DNA of 9,333 bases. It comes from CAZESH01 sp964514665. Lineage in GTDB: Bacteria > Bacillota > Bacilli > Paenibacillales > KCTC-25726. The position numbers and the translations under genes are program-made. The notes beneath the pieces are model-generated. The model ran no database searches, was not told where the DNA came from, and worked only from the letters and a program-made list of their open reading frames with translations. Below, in pieces: positions 1 to 6,124 of this stretch. The DNA lies in the NCBI GenBank assembly GCA_964514665.1, contig CAZESH010000164.1, forward strand, positions 1 to 9,333, given 5' to 3'. Every line of letters starts with the position of its first letter. Position 1 is the stretch's first letter.

Positions 1-171
1 GTGATTGATGTCGGATCCCCGCAGGGCGACGTTGCATTTGACGATGCCGCGTCGACAGCCGGATTTATTACGCCTGTACCGGGAGGCGTCGGCCCGATGA
101 CGATCACGATGCTGCTTAAAAACACGGTGGAATCGGCTCGCCGCACGCTGGATCGACAAAGCAAGCACTAA
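1..171 (+). CDS. folD: FolD, bifunctional methylene-THF dehydrogenase/cyclohydrolase (3' end only)
   Basis: Only the last 56 codons are present, read in frame from base 1 and ending at TAA 169-171. The fragment carries the highly conserved C-terminal FolD signature PVPGGVGPMTITMLL (residues 25-39 of the fragment), preceded by DVGSPQGDVAFDDA, which belongs to the NADP-binding Rossmann part. FolD is a cytosolic enzyme that interconverts 5,10-methylene-THF, 5,10-methenyl-THF and 10-formyl-THF for purine and formyl-Met synthesis. In Bacillales folD commonly lies directly upstream of xseA, as here, with a 57-base gap. I see no terminator hairpin in that gap, so co-transcription with xseA is likely. 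The start and catalytic lysine region lie outside the window. Confidence 0.95.
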   Translation: MIDVGSPQGDVAFDDAASTAGFITPVPGGVGPMTITMLLKNTVESARRTLDRQSKH

Positions 172-228
172 CGGACGCCCAATCCACGGATAATTAAAAG
201 CCAATGCGTGAAAAAAAGGTGATAACCG

Positions 229-1599
229 ATGCAAAATCAAGATCGTGTGCTGACAGTCAAGGAGTTAACCCGCTATTTGAAAATGCGGATCGACGGTGAT
301 TCCCTGCTGCAGAACGCTTGGGTTCGCGGCGAAATTTCCAATTTCACCCACCATTCAAGCGGACATATGTATTTTACCTTGAAGGATGCGGACAGCCGCA
401 TCAAATGCGTCATGTTCGCCTCGCATAACCAGCGTCTGGCGTTTATCCCGAAAAACGGCAGCAAGGTGATGGCGCTCGGCAATGTCTCGGTTTACGAGCG
501 GGACGGGCAGTATCAATTTTACGCGCTGCAGATGGAGCCGGACGGAATCGGCAGTCTGTATCTGGCTTTTGAGCAGCTTAAGAAAAAGCTGGAAGCCGAG
601 GGGCTGTTTGATCAGCAGCGGAAAAGAAAGCTGCCTAAATTTCCGCGTACAGTCGGCGTCATTACCTCGGCTACCGGCGCCGCGGTACGGGATGTCGTGA
701 TCACACTTCAGCGCAGATATCCTTCTGTGGGGATCCTGCTTTATCCGGTGCAGGTGCAGGGCAAATCAGCCGCTCCTTCAATCGTAAAAGCGCTGGCCAT
801 GATGAACAAGCTGGCCGAGGCGGATGTTCTGATTGTCGGCCGGGGCGGGGGCTCGTTGGAGGAGCTTTGGGCCTTTAACGAGGAGGCGGTGGCACGGAGT
901 ATCGCCTCTTCAACGATTCCGGTTATTTCCGCAGTCGGCCATGAAACCGATTATACAATCGCCGATTTTGTCGCCGATATCCGCGCGGCAACCCCGACTG
1001 CCGCCGCTGAAGTCGCCGTTCCGCATCATCTTGAATTGCGCCAACATCTGCAGCAGCTGAAAATAAGATTGCTGCAGGGGATGGGCGGCCAGCTGGGACA
1101 GAAGCGGGATCGGTTAAAACGGCTGCAAACATCCCCCTATCTGTTCCAGCCTGAGCGGCACATCATCCAGCGAACCGAGCGGCTTGACCGGATTACGGAA
1201 CAGCTGGTTCATAGGATCAGAGGCAGGCTATACGGTGCGAGACAGAAAACGTCGGGACGGGAGCGAAGCTTGAACCGCTTCAATCCGCAGGAACAGCTGG
1301 GATTGACGAAAAATCGATTGGAAACGAGGCAGCTCAGGCTCAAGCAGGCGGTTATCGGATTGAACAAGGATCTCCGACAGCATGTGGTCGCGCAGATCAG
1401 GCAGCTGGATGCGCTAAGCCCGCTCAAGGTGATGCAGCGCGGCTACAGCCTCGTTTATCTGGATGAAAACGCGGCGCTGGTCAAATCCAAGCATCAGCTT
1501 AAGCTCGGGGATCGCTTGCGGGTAAGATTGCACGATGGAACGATTCGCTGTGAAGTGCTTGATATGAAGGAGGAGAATGGAGATGGAGAAGGAGCTTAG
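229..1599 (+). CDS. xseA: Exodeoxyribonuclease VII large subunit XseA
   Basis: This encodes a 456-residue protein, the usual length for the family. XseA is the catalytic subunit of exonuclease VII, which degrades single-stranded DNA from either end into oligonucleotides and acts in repair together with several XseB subunits. Residues about 1-100 look like the N-terminal OB-fold ssDNA-binding domain. Residues about 130-300 hold the catalytic domain, with GVITSATGAAVRD (143-155), GRGGGSLEELWAFNEE (204-219) and SAVGHETDYTIADFVAD (234-250). D155, R205, H238 and D241 fall at the residues considered catalytic in the E. coli enzyme (numbering from memory). A long Gln/Arg/Leu-rich coiled-coil stretch (about 265-400) and a C-terminal beta segment beginning SPLKVMQRGYSLV (about 402) bind XseB. 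The start is supported by AAAGGTGAT at 215-223. Its 3' end overlaps xseB. Confidence 0.97.
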   Translation: MQNQDRVLTVKELTRYLKMRIDGDSLLQNAWVRGEISNFTHHSSGHMYFTLKDADSRIKCVMFASHNQRLAFIPKNGSKVMALGNVSVYERDGQYQFYALQMEPDGIGSLYLAFEQLKKKLEAEGLFDQQRKRKLPKFPRTVGVITSATGAAVRDVVITLQRRYPSVGILLYPVQVQGKSAAPSIVKALAMMNKLAEADVLIVGRGGGSLEELWAFNEEAVARSIASSTIPVISAVGHETDYTIADFVADIRAATPTAAAEVAVPHHLELRQHLQQLKIRLLQGMGGQLGQKRDRLKRLQTSPYLFQPERHIIQRTERLDRITEQLVHRIRGRLYGARQKTSGRERSLNRFNPQEQLGLTKNRLETRQLRLKQAVIGLNKDLRQHVVAQIRQLDALSPLKVMQRGYSLVYLDENAALVKSKHQLKLGDRLRVRLHDGTIRCEVLDMKEENGDGEGA

Positions 1600-1831
1600 C
1601 TTCGAGCAGGCCATGGAGCGGCTGGAGCAGGTCGTAAGCAGGCTCGAGGACGGCAATGTTCCGCTTGAACAAGCGATTGAATTGTTTCAAGAAGGCATGA
1701 AGCTTTCCCAGCAATGTACGCAGAAGCTCGATCAGTTCGAACGCAAAGTTGAAATCCTGATCGAAGAGGAAGGCGCGCTGATGAAAAAACCTTTCAATGC
1801 CATCGAGACCGACAAGGAGGAAACGGATTGA
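1583..1831 (+). CDS. xseB: Exodeoxyribonuclease VII small subunit XseB
   Basis: This is an 82-residue helical protein (core MEKELSFEQAMERLEQVV) with the family pattern of LEDGNVPLEQAIELFQEGM followed by a charged helix. XseB has no catalytic activity; several copies bind the coiled-coil arm of XseA and are needed for a working exonuclease VII. There are two in-frame starts, 1577 and 1583. I prefer 1583 because the perfect AAGGAGG at 1567-1573 is 9 bases from it but only 3 bases from 1577, which is too close. The longer form would add just two residues. The gene overlaps the end of xseA by 17 bases and its stop overlaps the ispA start, so translation of the three genes is probably coupled. Confidence 0.95.
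   Translation: MEKELSFEQAMERLEQVVSRLEDGNVPLEQAIELFQEGMKLSQQCTQKLDQFERKVEILIEEEGALMKKPFNAIETDKEETD
1814..1830 (+). promoter_or_regulatory. Strong Shine-Dalgarno deciding a TTG start for ispA
   Basis: A perfect AAGGAGG at 1814-1820 sits 7 bases ahead of TTG 1828-1830. That TTG overlaps the xseB stop (TTGA, 1828-1831). The next in-frame ATG (1858) has no comparable site. This fixes ispA on a TTG start and predicts stop-start coupling with xseB. Confidence 0.8.
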
Positions 1832-2733
1832 CTGGCCGGATTGAGTTGAAAACTTACATGACCCACATTGCGGAGATCGTCAACTTCGAATTGAACCGAT
1901 CCTTTCCGGGAGAATGGCCCATTCCCGAGCCGCTGCATGAGGCCATGCTGTACTCGCTTAATGCGGGCGGCAAACGGCTGCGTCCCGTGCTTTTGATTGC
2001 TGCGGCGGAAGCTTTGGGGGGAGCGGTGGAAACGGCGCTTCCCGCAGCCTGTGCAATCGAAATGGTGCATACTTATTCTCTGATTCATGATGATTTGCCG
2101 GCGATGGACGACGATGATTTTCGCCGCGGCAAGCCGACCAATCACAAGGTGTTTGGCGAGGCGATGGCCATACTTGCCGGGGACGGCTTGCTTACGCATG
2201 CTTTTTATTCAGTCGTACAGGCATCGCGAAAGCAAGGTGTATCTGCAGAGCGCGTACTGCGCATCATCGAGGAACTGTCTCTGTATGCGGGTGCAAACGG
2301 GATGATCGGCGGACAGGCGAACGACATTACCAGCGAGCAAGGGATGACCGGACTTGAACAGCTGGAATATATTCACTTGCGCAAAACCAGCGATTTGATC
2401 ACATTCTCGCTGCGTGCGGGAGGACACATCGGAGGCGCTGACGAAAGGCAGCTCGAAGCGTTGAGCGTTTTCGGACGCAATATCGGGCTGGCATTTCAAA
2501 TTCAGGATGATATTCTGGATGTGACCGGCGACGCCGAAAAGCTTGGGAAAAGCATCAACAGCGACGAAAAGCAGCAAAAAGTAACCTATCCGTACTTGCT
2601 TGGATTGGAAGCCTGCCGCGAAAAGGTGCGCTCGCTTACAGAGGACGGAAAAAAGGCGATTACAACAGCAAATTTTAACGATCCGCGCAGGATGCTCGAG
2701 ATTGCCGACTATTTGGTGGGCAGAGACCATTGA
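1828..2733 (+). CDS. ispA: Farnesyl diphosphate synthase (short-chain trans-prenyltransferase)
   Basis: This 301-residue cytosolic enzyme condenses IPP with DMAPP and then geranyl-PP to give farnesyl-PP, the precursor of undecaprenyl carriers, quinone side chains and other isoprenoids. The first Asp-rich motif is HDDLPAMDDDD (residues 87-97), with the two-residue insertion (DDxxxxD) of type II bacterial enzymes. The aromatic Y83, five residues before it, is the usual determinant of C15 product length. The second Asp-rich motif is QIQDDILD (224-231). The AGGKRLRP block (46-53) binds diphosphate, and KTSD (186-189) and KVTYP (251-255) are also present. Start is TTG at 1828 (see the Shine-Dalgarno entry). 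The gene is followed by a spacer and OLE RNA, with dxs further down, so two isoprenoid genes flank the RNA. GGPP synthase is the main alternative, but the motif-1 context favours FPP. Confidence 0.94.
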   Translation: MTGRIELKTYMTHIAEIVNFELNRSFPGEWPIPEPLHEAMLYSLNAGGKRLRPVLLIAAAEALGGAVETALPAACAIEMVHTYSLIHDDLPAMDDDDFRRGKPTNHKVFGEAMAILAGDGLLTHAFYSVVQASRKQGVSAERVLRIIEELSLYAGANGMIGGQANDITSEQGMTGLEQLEYIHLRKTSDLITFSLRAGGHIGGADERQLEALSVFGRNIGLAFQIQDDILDVTGDAEKLGKSINSDEKQQKVTYPYLLGLEACREKVRSLTEDGKKAITTANFNDPRRMLEIADYLVGRDH

Positions 2734-2892
2734 ACAAGATCAAACAAGGATAGAAATCAATAAAGGAAAGCATCGCTCCTCCGATTGTATAAAAACCCCC
2801 CTATGAAATTAATAGCAATATTGTATTTTTGTTCCCGCTCTTTTCAAATAATCAAGCAACAGGTAACGACAGCCTGTTCCATTTACATTCCA
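2734..2892 (+). other. Intergenic spacer, no gene seen
   Basis: This 159-base A/T-rich stretch lies between the ispA stop and the OLE promoter. I see no start codon with a ribosome binding site and no convincing intrinsic terminator. It contains a small inverted repeat, AACAGG (2858-2863) with CCTGTT (2873-2878), with no T-tract after it, and a run of T at 2826-2830 without a good stem before it. Read-through from ispA into OLE therefore looks possible. Confidence 0.6.
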
Positions 2893-2922
2893 TTGAGGTA
2901 TGATCGGCGAGTATGGTATAAT
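2893..2922 (+). promoter_or_regulatory. Sigma-A-type promoter for OLE RNA (extended -10)
   Basis: TTGAGG (2893-2898, 4 of 6 matches to TTGACA) is separated by 18 bases from a perfect TATAAT (2917-2922). Immediately before the -10 is TATGG, giving the extended -10 TG dinucleotide at 2914-2915. The expected start site is an A at 2929 or 2930, only 5-6 bases before the first strand of the terminal helix of the OLE RNA. The close fit between promoter and RNA 5' end supports both calls. The start site itself is inferred, not measured. Confidence 0.82.
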
Positions 2923-2934
2923 AGGCTCAACACC

Positions 2935-2944
2935 GCGAGTGGTG
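2935..2944 (+). other. OLE terminal helix, 5' strand
   Basis: GCGAGTGGTG forms ten base pairs (one G-U) with 3543-3552 and closes the OLE RNA into a single 618-nt domain. It begins about six bases after the predicted transcription start. Confidence 0.8.
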
Positions 2945-3264
2945 CAGTATTCTAGTCAATCCACCGTTTCTGAAGGCGGGCCTAAAAATTCGCCAAAGGG
3001 CACATCGATGAAGTTCCTTGTGTTGGCTTCTGACGCCCAGTCGGGGGCTGATGCTGGGAGTTAAGGTCGCAGGGCGATCCACAATGGCATGTGGGCGTTG
3101 ACCCTGCTTCCGCGGAGGCCCAAGTGCGTGGCCGATTGCTCGCAAGGTACCGGTTACGGCTTGGGGTATGAACCTGCAAGTGCGAGTTCGCTTTTTTGAT
3201 ATGTGATGTGACTTGCGTGCAGCGTAGCCTGCCTTGAGTGGGTCAGAGGGGATTATAGATGGTA

Positions 3265-3298
3265 GGGATTTATTTTTTAGGCCAAAAAAATAAATCCC
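3265..3298 (+). repeat. Perfect 14-bp A/U-rich hairpin inside OLE RNA
   Basis: Bases 3265-3278 (GGGATTTATTTTTT) pair without mismatch with 3285-3298, leaving the six-base loop AGGCCA. The three G-C pairs at the base are followed by eleven A-U pairs. There is no T-tract on the exit side of the stem, so it is not an intrinsic terminator. It is most simply one arm of the OLE fold. Confidence 0.75.
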
Positions 3299-3542
3299 GG
3301 ATGCTATATGAAATCTGGCTTGCAAAAGAGGCTAAGAAGCGGTTAAGGCTTGTCGGGGAAAACTCCTAGACTGTTCGTTTGAGGCTTTTTAGGGATTAAA
3401 GTGTGGACTAAGTGGTAATCCAGTCTGACGAGTGGCAACGCCGTCAAGTCGGGCATAATGGGAAACCGCCTTTTTCGGCAACGTTAGGGCGCCCGGTTGG
3501 GAAAACCTACTGGACCTAAGCCACAGTGTTTACCTGAAAAGT

Positions 3543-3557
3543 CGCCACTCGCTTTTT
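3543..3557 (+). other. OLE terminal helix 3' strand followed by T5
   Basis: The strand 3543-3552 pairs with the RNA's 5' end and is directly followed by TTTTT (3553-3557). The G/C-rich helix plus T-tract resembles the end of an intrinsic terminator, except that the pairing partner is about 600 nt away. It marks the likely 3' boundary of mature OLE. Whether RNA polymerase stops here or the end is made by processing cannot be told from sequence. Confidence 0.5.
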
Positions 3558-3581
3558 CCATTTCGCTTTTCTAAGGGAGAA

Positions 3582-3593
3582 ATGAAATTTTAA
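3582..3593 (+). other. Three-codon mini-ORF overlapping the oapA start
   Basis: ATG AAA TTT TAA at 3582-3593 ends on a TAA whose last A is the first base of the oapA ATG (TAATG, 3591-3595). The purine-rich AAGGGAG at 3573-3579 is only 2 bases from this ATG and 13 bases from the oapA ATG, so it is poorly placed for either. This may be chance, or it may feed ribosomes into oapA by reinitiation. Confidence 0.25.
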
Positions 3594-4219
3594 TGAAGTT
3601 TTCTGTTCAACACTCCATCAGATGGAGTATTTTTATATCGACCGTGACCTTTGTATTGGCCAGCATTTTTTCCGTTTCCTCGACCATTATCCTGGAGGGA
3701 ATTGCATGGGGCAGCGGCATGCTGATCGTGCTTTTGCTGATCATGATCGGAATCGTGTTCGACATGATGGGCATTGCTTCCACGGCAGCCAAGGAATCTC
3801 CGTTTCACTCCATGGCTTCGGAGAAAATTCATGGTTCCCGTCAGGCGATCCGGATTATTCGCAATGCCGATCGCTTCTCCAGCTTTTGCAATGACGTCAT
3901 CGGCGACATAACGGGAATTATCAGCGGGGCCGCCGCAGTGCTCGTCATATTTAAACTGATGAGTTCCCTGCATGCTGAGCATTCCGTATTATATACCATA
4001 ACGAGTGTGGTCTTCAGCGGATTGGTTTCCGCTCTGACTGTAGGTGGAAAAGCACTTGGCAAATCGTATGCGATTCACCACTCGACCCGGATCGTTCTGG
4101 TCATCGGTAAAGTGTTTTATTTGTTGGAGAACCGCTTGAAGGTCCGTATATTTGCTGCAGGAAAAAAGAAAGATAATAACGGAAGGCGGGGGAAAAAACA
4201 TGCTAGAGAGCATTTTTGA
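3593..4219 (+). CDS. oapA: OapA, OLE-associated membrane protein
   Basis: This is a 208-residue integral membrane protein starting 36 bases after the OLE 3' end. Hydrophobic segments lie at about 11-29, 38-60, 106-123 and 131-151. A polar, basic stretch (about 65-100) separates the second and third, and the C-terminal tail from about 180 is strongly basic (GKKKDNNGRRGKKHAR), suited to binding RNA. A DxxxD motif (D101-V-I-G-D105) opens the third segment; such a motif is described as conserved in OapA. Known OapA binds OLE RNA, probably as a dimer, and carries it to the membrane; altering it disturbs Mg2+ homeostasis in Halalkalibacterium halodurans. The segment KESPFHSMASEKIHGSRQA (67-85) plus NADRF (91-95) loosely resembles the DUF21 membrane domain of CorC/CNNM-type Mg2+ transporters; this is my inference. 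The start ATG has a distant AAGGGAG (3573-3579), and the 3' end overlaps dxs by 20 bases. Confidence 0.9.
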   Translation: MKFSVQHSIRWSIFISTVTFVLASIFSVSSTIILEGIAWGSGMLIVLLLIMIGIVFDMMGIASTAAKESPFHSMASEKIHGSRQAIRIIRNADRFSSFCNDVIGDITGIISGAAAVLVIFKLMSSLHAEHSVLYTITSVVFSGLVSALTVGGKALGKSYAIHHSTRIVLVIGKVFYLLENRLKVRIFAAGKKKDNNGRRGKKHAREHF

Positions 4220-6101
4220 ACCGAATGATATCAAACATCTGAGCGTTTCCGAGCTGGAAGCTTTGGCGCAGGAAATACGCTCATTCCTGATCGAGAAATT
4301 ATCCGCTACGGGCGGCCATCTCTCACCCAATTTGGGTGTTGTGGAGCTGACTTTGGCGCTTCATTATATTTTCGACAGTCCGCGTGACAAATTCATATTC
4401 GACGTAGGTCATCAAGCTTACGTACATAAAATATTGACCGGCCGGATGAACCGCTTCGACACGCTCCGCCAGTACAAGGGATTGTGCGGTTTCGCCAAGC
4501 GCGCGGAAAGCGAGCATGACGTTTGGGAAGCCGGGCACAGCAGCACCTCGTTGTCGGCGGCGATGGGGATGGCGATTGCCCGCGACGCCAAGGGAGAGAG
4601 CCATCAGATTGTCACCGTGATTGGCGACGGTGCGATGACGGGCGGCATGGCGCTTGAAGCGATGAACCATATCGGGCACGAGAAGAGAAAGCTGCTGGTC
4701 GTTTTAAATGACAACGAAATGTCGATTGCTCCCAATGTAGGGGCGATTCATAATTATTTGGGCAGAATTCGTACAGATAAGCACTACCGCAAGGCAAAGG
4801 AAGAGGTTGAAAGCCTGCTTAAGAAAATTCCGCATATCGGCGGCACATTGGCCAAAACAGTGGAAAAGCTTAAGGACAGTCTCAAATACCTTGTCGTTTC
4901 CGGTGTGTTGTTCGAAGAGCTCGGATTTACTTATTTTGGGCCTGTCGACGGCCATAATATCCAGCAGATCCTGGATACGTTAAAACAAGCCGAGAAAGCC
5001 CCGGGTCCCGTTCTCATGCATGTTGTAACGGTAAAAGGCAAGGGTTTTCCCCATGCCGAAGCGGATTCGCACAAATGGCACGGCGTCGGCAATTACAAAA
5101 CGGAGTCAGGCTTGTTGGAGAAGAAGCCCGGCCCGCCGACCTATACGGAGGTATTCGGCAGCACGCTGATTGAACTGGCCCGCGAAGACAAAAGGATTAT
5201 CGCGATAACGCCGGCCATGCCGGGAGGAAGCGGCTTGGTCAACTTTGCCGAAGCTTTTCCCGATCGCATGATTGATGTCGGTATTGCCGAACAGCATGCC
5301 GCGACAATGAGCGCAGCGCTCGCGCTCGAAGGGATGAAGCCGGTATTTGCGGTTTATTCCACCTTCATGCAGCGGGCTTATGATCAAATTGTCCACGATA
5401 TTTGCCGGCAAAACTGCAACGTGATATTTGCCATCGACCGGGCCGGTTTTGTCGGGCCTGACGGAGAAACGCATCAAGGTGTATACGATATCGCTTTTCT
5501 GAGACATATTCCCAACGTGGTGCTGATGATGCCCAAGGATGAGAACGAGCTGCGCCACATGCTGAAAACCGCAGTGGCTTATAACGACGGCCCGATTGCC
5601 GTTCGCTATCCACGGGCTGCGGGAACAGGCGTGCAAATGGATCAATCGCTTAAGCCGATAGCCATCGGCACGTGGGAATCGCTAAGCTCCGATGACTTTC
5701 TTAAAAATCCCGAGGTGTCGATTTTGGCGGTCGGTGCGAATATGATCAAGATCGCTTTGGAAGCCGCAGAACGGATGCTCAAGGAAGATATCCGCGTCAA
5801 CGTCATCAACGCGCGTTTTATCAAGCCTTTGGATGAACGCATGCTGCTTGAACTGGCGGAACAGCGCACAAATTTGATTGCGCTGGAGGAAGGCTCGCTT
5901 GCCGGCGGATTCGGAAGCGCCGTACTGGAATTTTACGCAAGCCGCGGTATTGATCATATGCATGTCCGATTAATGGCCATTCCGGATAAGTTTATCGAAC
6001 ACGGCAGCGTCAAAGAACAGCTGAATGAAGTCGGATTGACCTTGGAGCATTTAATGACGGAAATTCGTGCCTTGCAGCCGCTGAAGCGTCAGCGTGCCTA
6101 A
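4200..6101 (+). CDS. dxs: 1-deoxy-D-xylulose-5-phosphate synthase
   Basis: This is a 633-residue thiamine-diphosphate enzyme of the transketolase family. It joins pyruvate and glyceraldehyde-3-phosphate to form DXP, the first and usually flux-controlling step of the MEP isoprenoid pathway. Residues seen: GGHLSPNLGVVELT (38-51) with the substrate-region His40, and the ThDP/Mg motif GDGAMTGG (142-149) ending at NDN (170-172). The pyrimidine-domain block is DVGIAEQHAATM (359-370) with catalytic Glu364, followed by DGETHQG (421-427). The C-terminal transketolase domain starts near 505. I chose ATG 4200 because MLESIF begins the family-typical N terminus and AAGGCGGGGG (4183-4192) lies at proper distance. 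An upstream in-frame ATG at 4152 would add 16 unrelated residues inside oapA. The 20-base overlap with oapA suggests coupled translation and ties isoprenoid synthesis to the OLE locus. Confidence 0.97.
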   Translation: MLESIFEPNDIKHLSVSELEALAQEIRSFLIEKLSATGGHLSPNLGVVELTLALHYIFDSPRDKFIFDVGHQAYVHKILTGRMNRFDTLRQYKGLCGFAKRAESEHDVWEAGHSSTSLSAAMGMAIARDAKGESHQIVTVIGDGAMTGGMALEAMNHIGHEKRKLLVVLNDNEMSIAPNVGAIHNYLGRIRTDKHYRKAKEEVESLLKKIPHIGGTLAKTVEKLKDSLKYLVVSGVLFEELGFTYFGPVDGHNIQQILDTLKQAEKAPGPVLMHVVTVKGKGFPHAEADSHKWHGVGNYKTESGLLEKKPGPPTYTEVFGSTLIELAREDKRIIAITPAMPGGSGLVNFAEAFPDRMIDVGIAEQHAATMSAALALEGMKPVFAVYSTFMQRAYDQIVHDICRQNCNVIFAIDRAGFVGPDGETHQGVYDIAFLRHIPNVVLMMPKDENELRHMLKTAVAYNDGPIAVRYPRAAGTGVQMDQSLKPIAIGTWESLSSDDFLKNPEVSILAVGANMIKIALEAAERMLKEDIRVNVINARFIKPLDERMLLELAEQRTNLIALEEGSLAGGFGSAVLEFYASRGIDHMHVRLMAIPDKFIEHGSVKEQLNEVGLTLEHLMTEIRALQPLKRQRA

Positions 6102-6124
6102 ACAGGTATTGTAATGGGAGATAC

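Larger units (their letters stand above)
2929..3557 (+). ncRNA. ole: OLE RNA (Ornate, Large, Extremophilic noncoding RNA)
   Basis: A roughly 620-nt structured RNA fills the ispA-oapA gap. The plus strand has no plausible coding frame. The ends pair over a long range: GCGAGTGGTG (2935-2944) with CGCCACTCGC sense-strand bases 3543-3552, ten pairs including one G-U. Local helices include 2975-2978/2991-2994, CCCAG 3036-3040/CTGGG 3054-3058, GCAGGG 3069-3074/CCCTGC 3102-3107 enclosing CCACA 3079-3083/TGTGG 3090-3094, a 14-bp stem 3265-3278/3285-3298, GGATTA 3393-3398/TAATCC 3416-3421, TGACG 3426-3430/CGTCA 3442-3446 and CGGGC 3450-3454/GCCCG 3491-3495. Known OLE RNAs are about 600 nt, lie beside isoprenoid genes and precede oapA, exactly as here. 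In Halalkalibacterium halodurans OLE forms a membrane ribonucleoprotein with OapA (and OapB, OapC encoded elsewhere) affecting tolerance to alcohols, cold and Mg2+. Its molecular function is unsettled. The identification rests on context, size and fold, not on a covariance search. Confidence 0.92.

Noticed and set aside
1732..2199. Minus-strand 155-codon frame over xseB/ispA
   Set aside because: It is a shadow of two well-supported plus-strand genes and has no family resemblance.
2811..2830. AATA-GCAA-TATT small hairpin followed by T-rich sequence after ispA
   Set aside because: Four A-U pairs only; far too weak to count as an intrinsic terminator for ispA.
3182..3197. GCG-AGTT-CGC followed by T6, terminator-like, inside OLE
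   Set aside because: The stem is only three base pairs and it lies in the middle of a continuous folded RNA whose ends pair further out, so a functional terminator is unlikely.
2927..3325. Minus-strand open frame of 132 codons across the OLE region
   Set aside because: It lies wholly opposite the structured RNA and its composition mirrors the RNA's G/C-rich helices. It resembles no protein family I know and shows no clear ribosome binding site.
2734..3592. Riboswitch or T-box leader for oapA/dxs
   Set aside because: The element is over 600 nt, closed by an end-to-end helix with its own promoter next to its 5' end, and lacks T-box or thiamine-pyrophosphate motifs I could recognise. The OLE identity explains size, position and downstream gene.
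4152..4199. Upstream ATG 4152 as the dxs start
   Set aside because: The extra 16 residues are unlike DXS N termini and lie entirely within oapA; ATG 4200 has a well-placed purine-rich ribosome binding site.
5106..5645. Minus-strand 179-codon frame within dxs
   Set aside because: It lies antisense to the conserved catalytic region of dxs; its His/Arg-rich composition is typical of a shadow frame.
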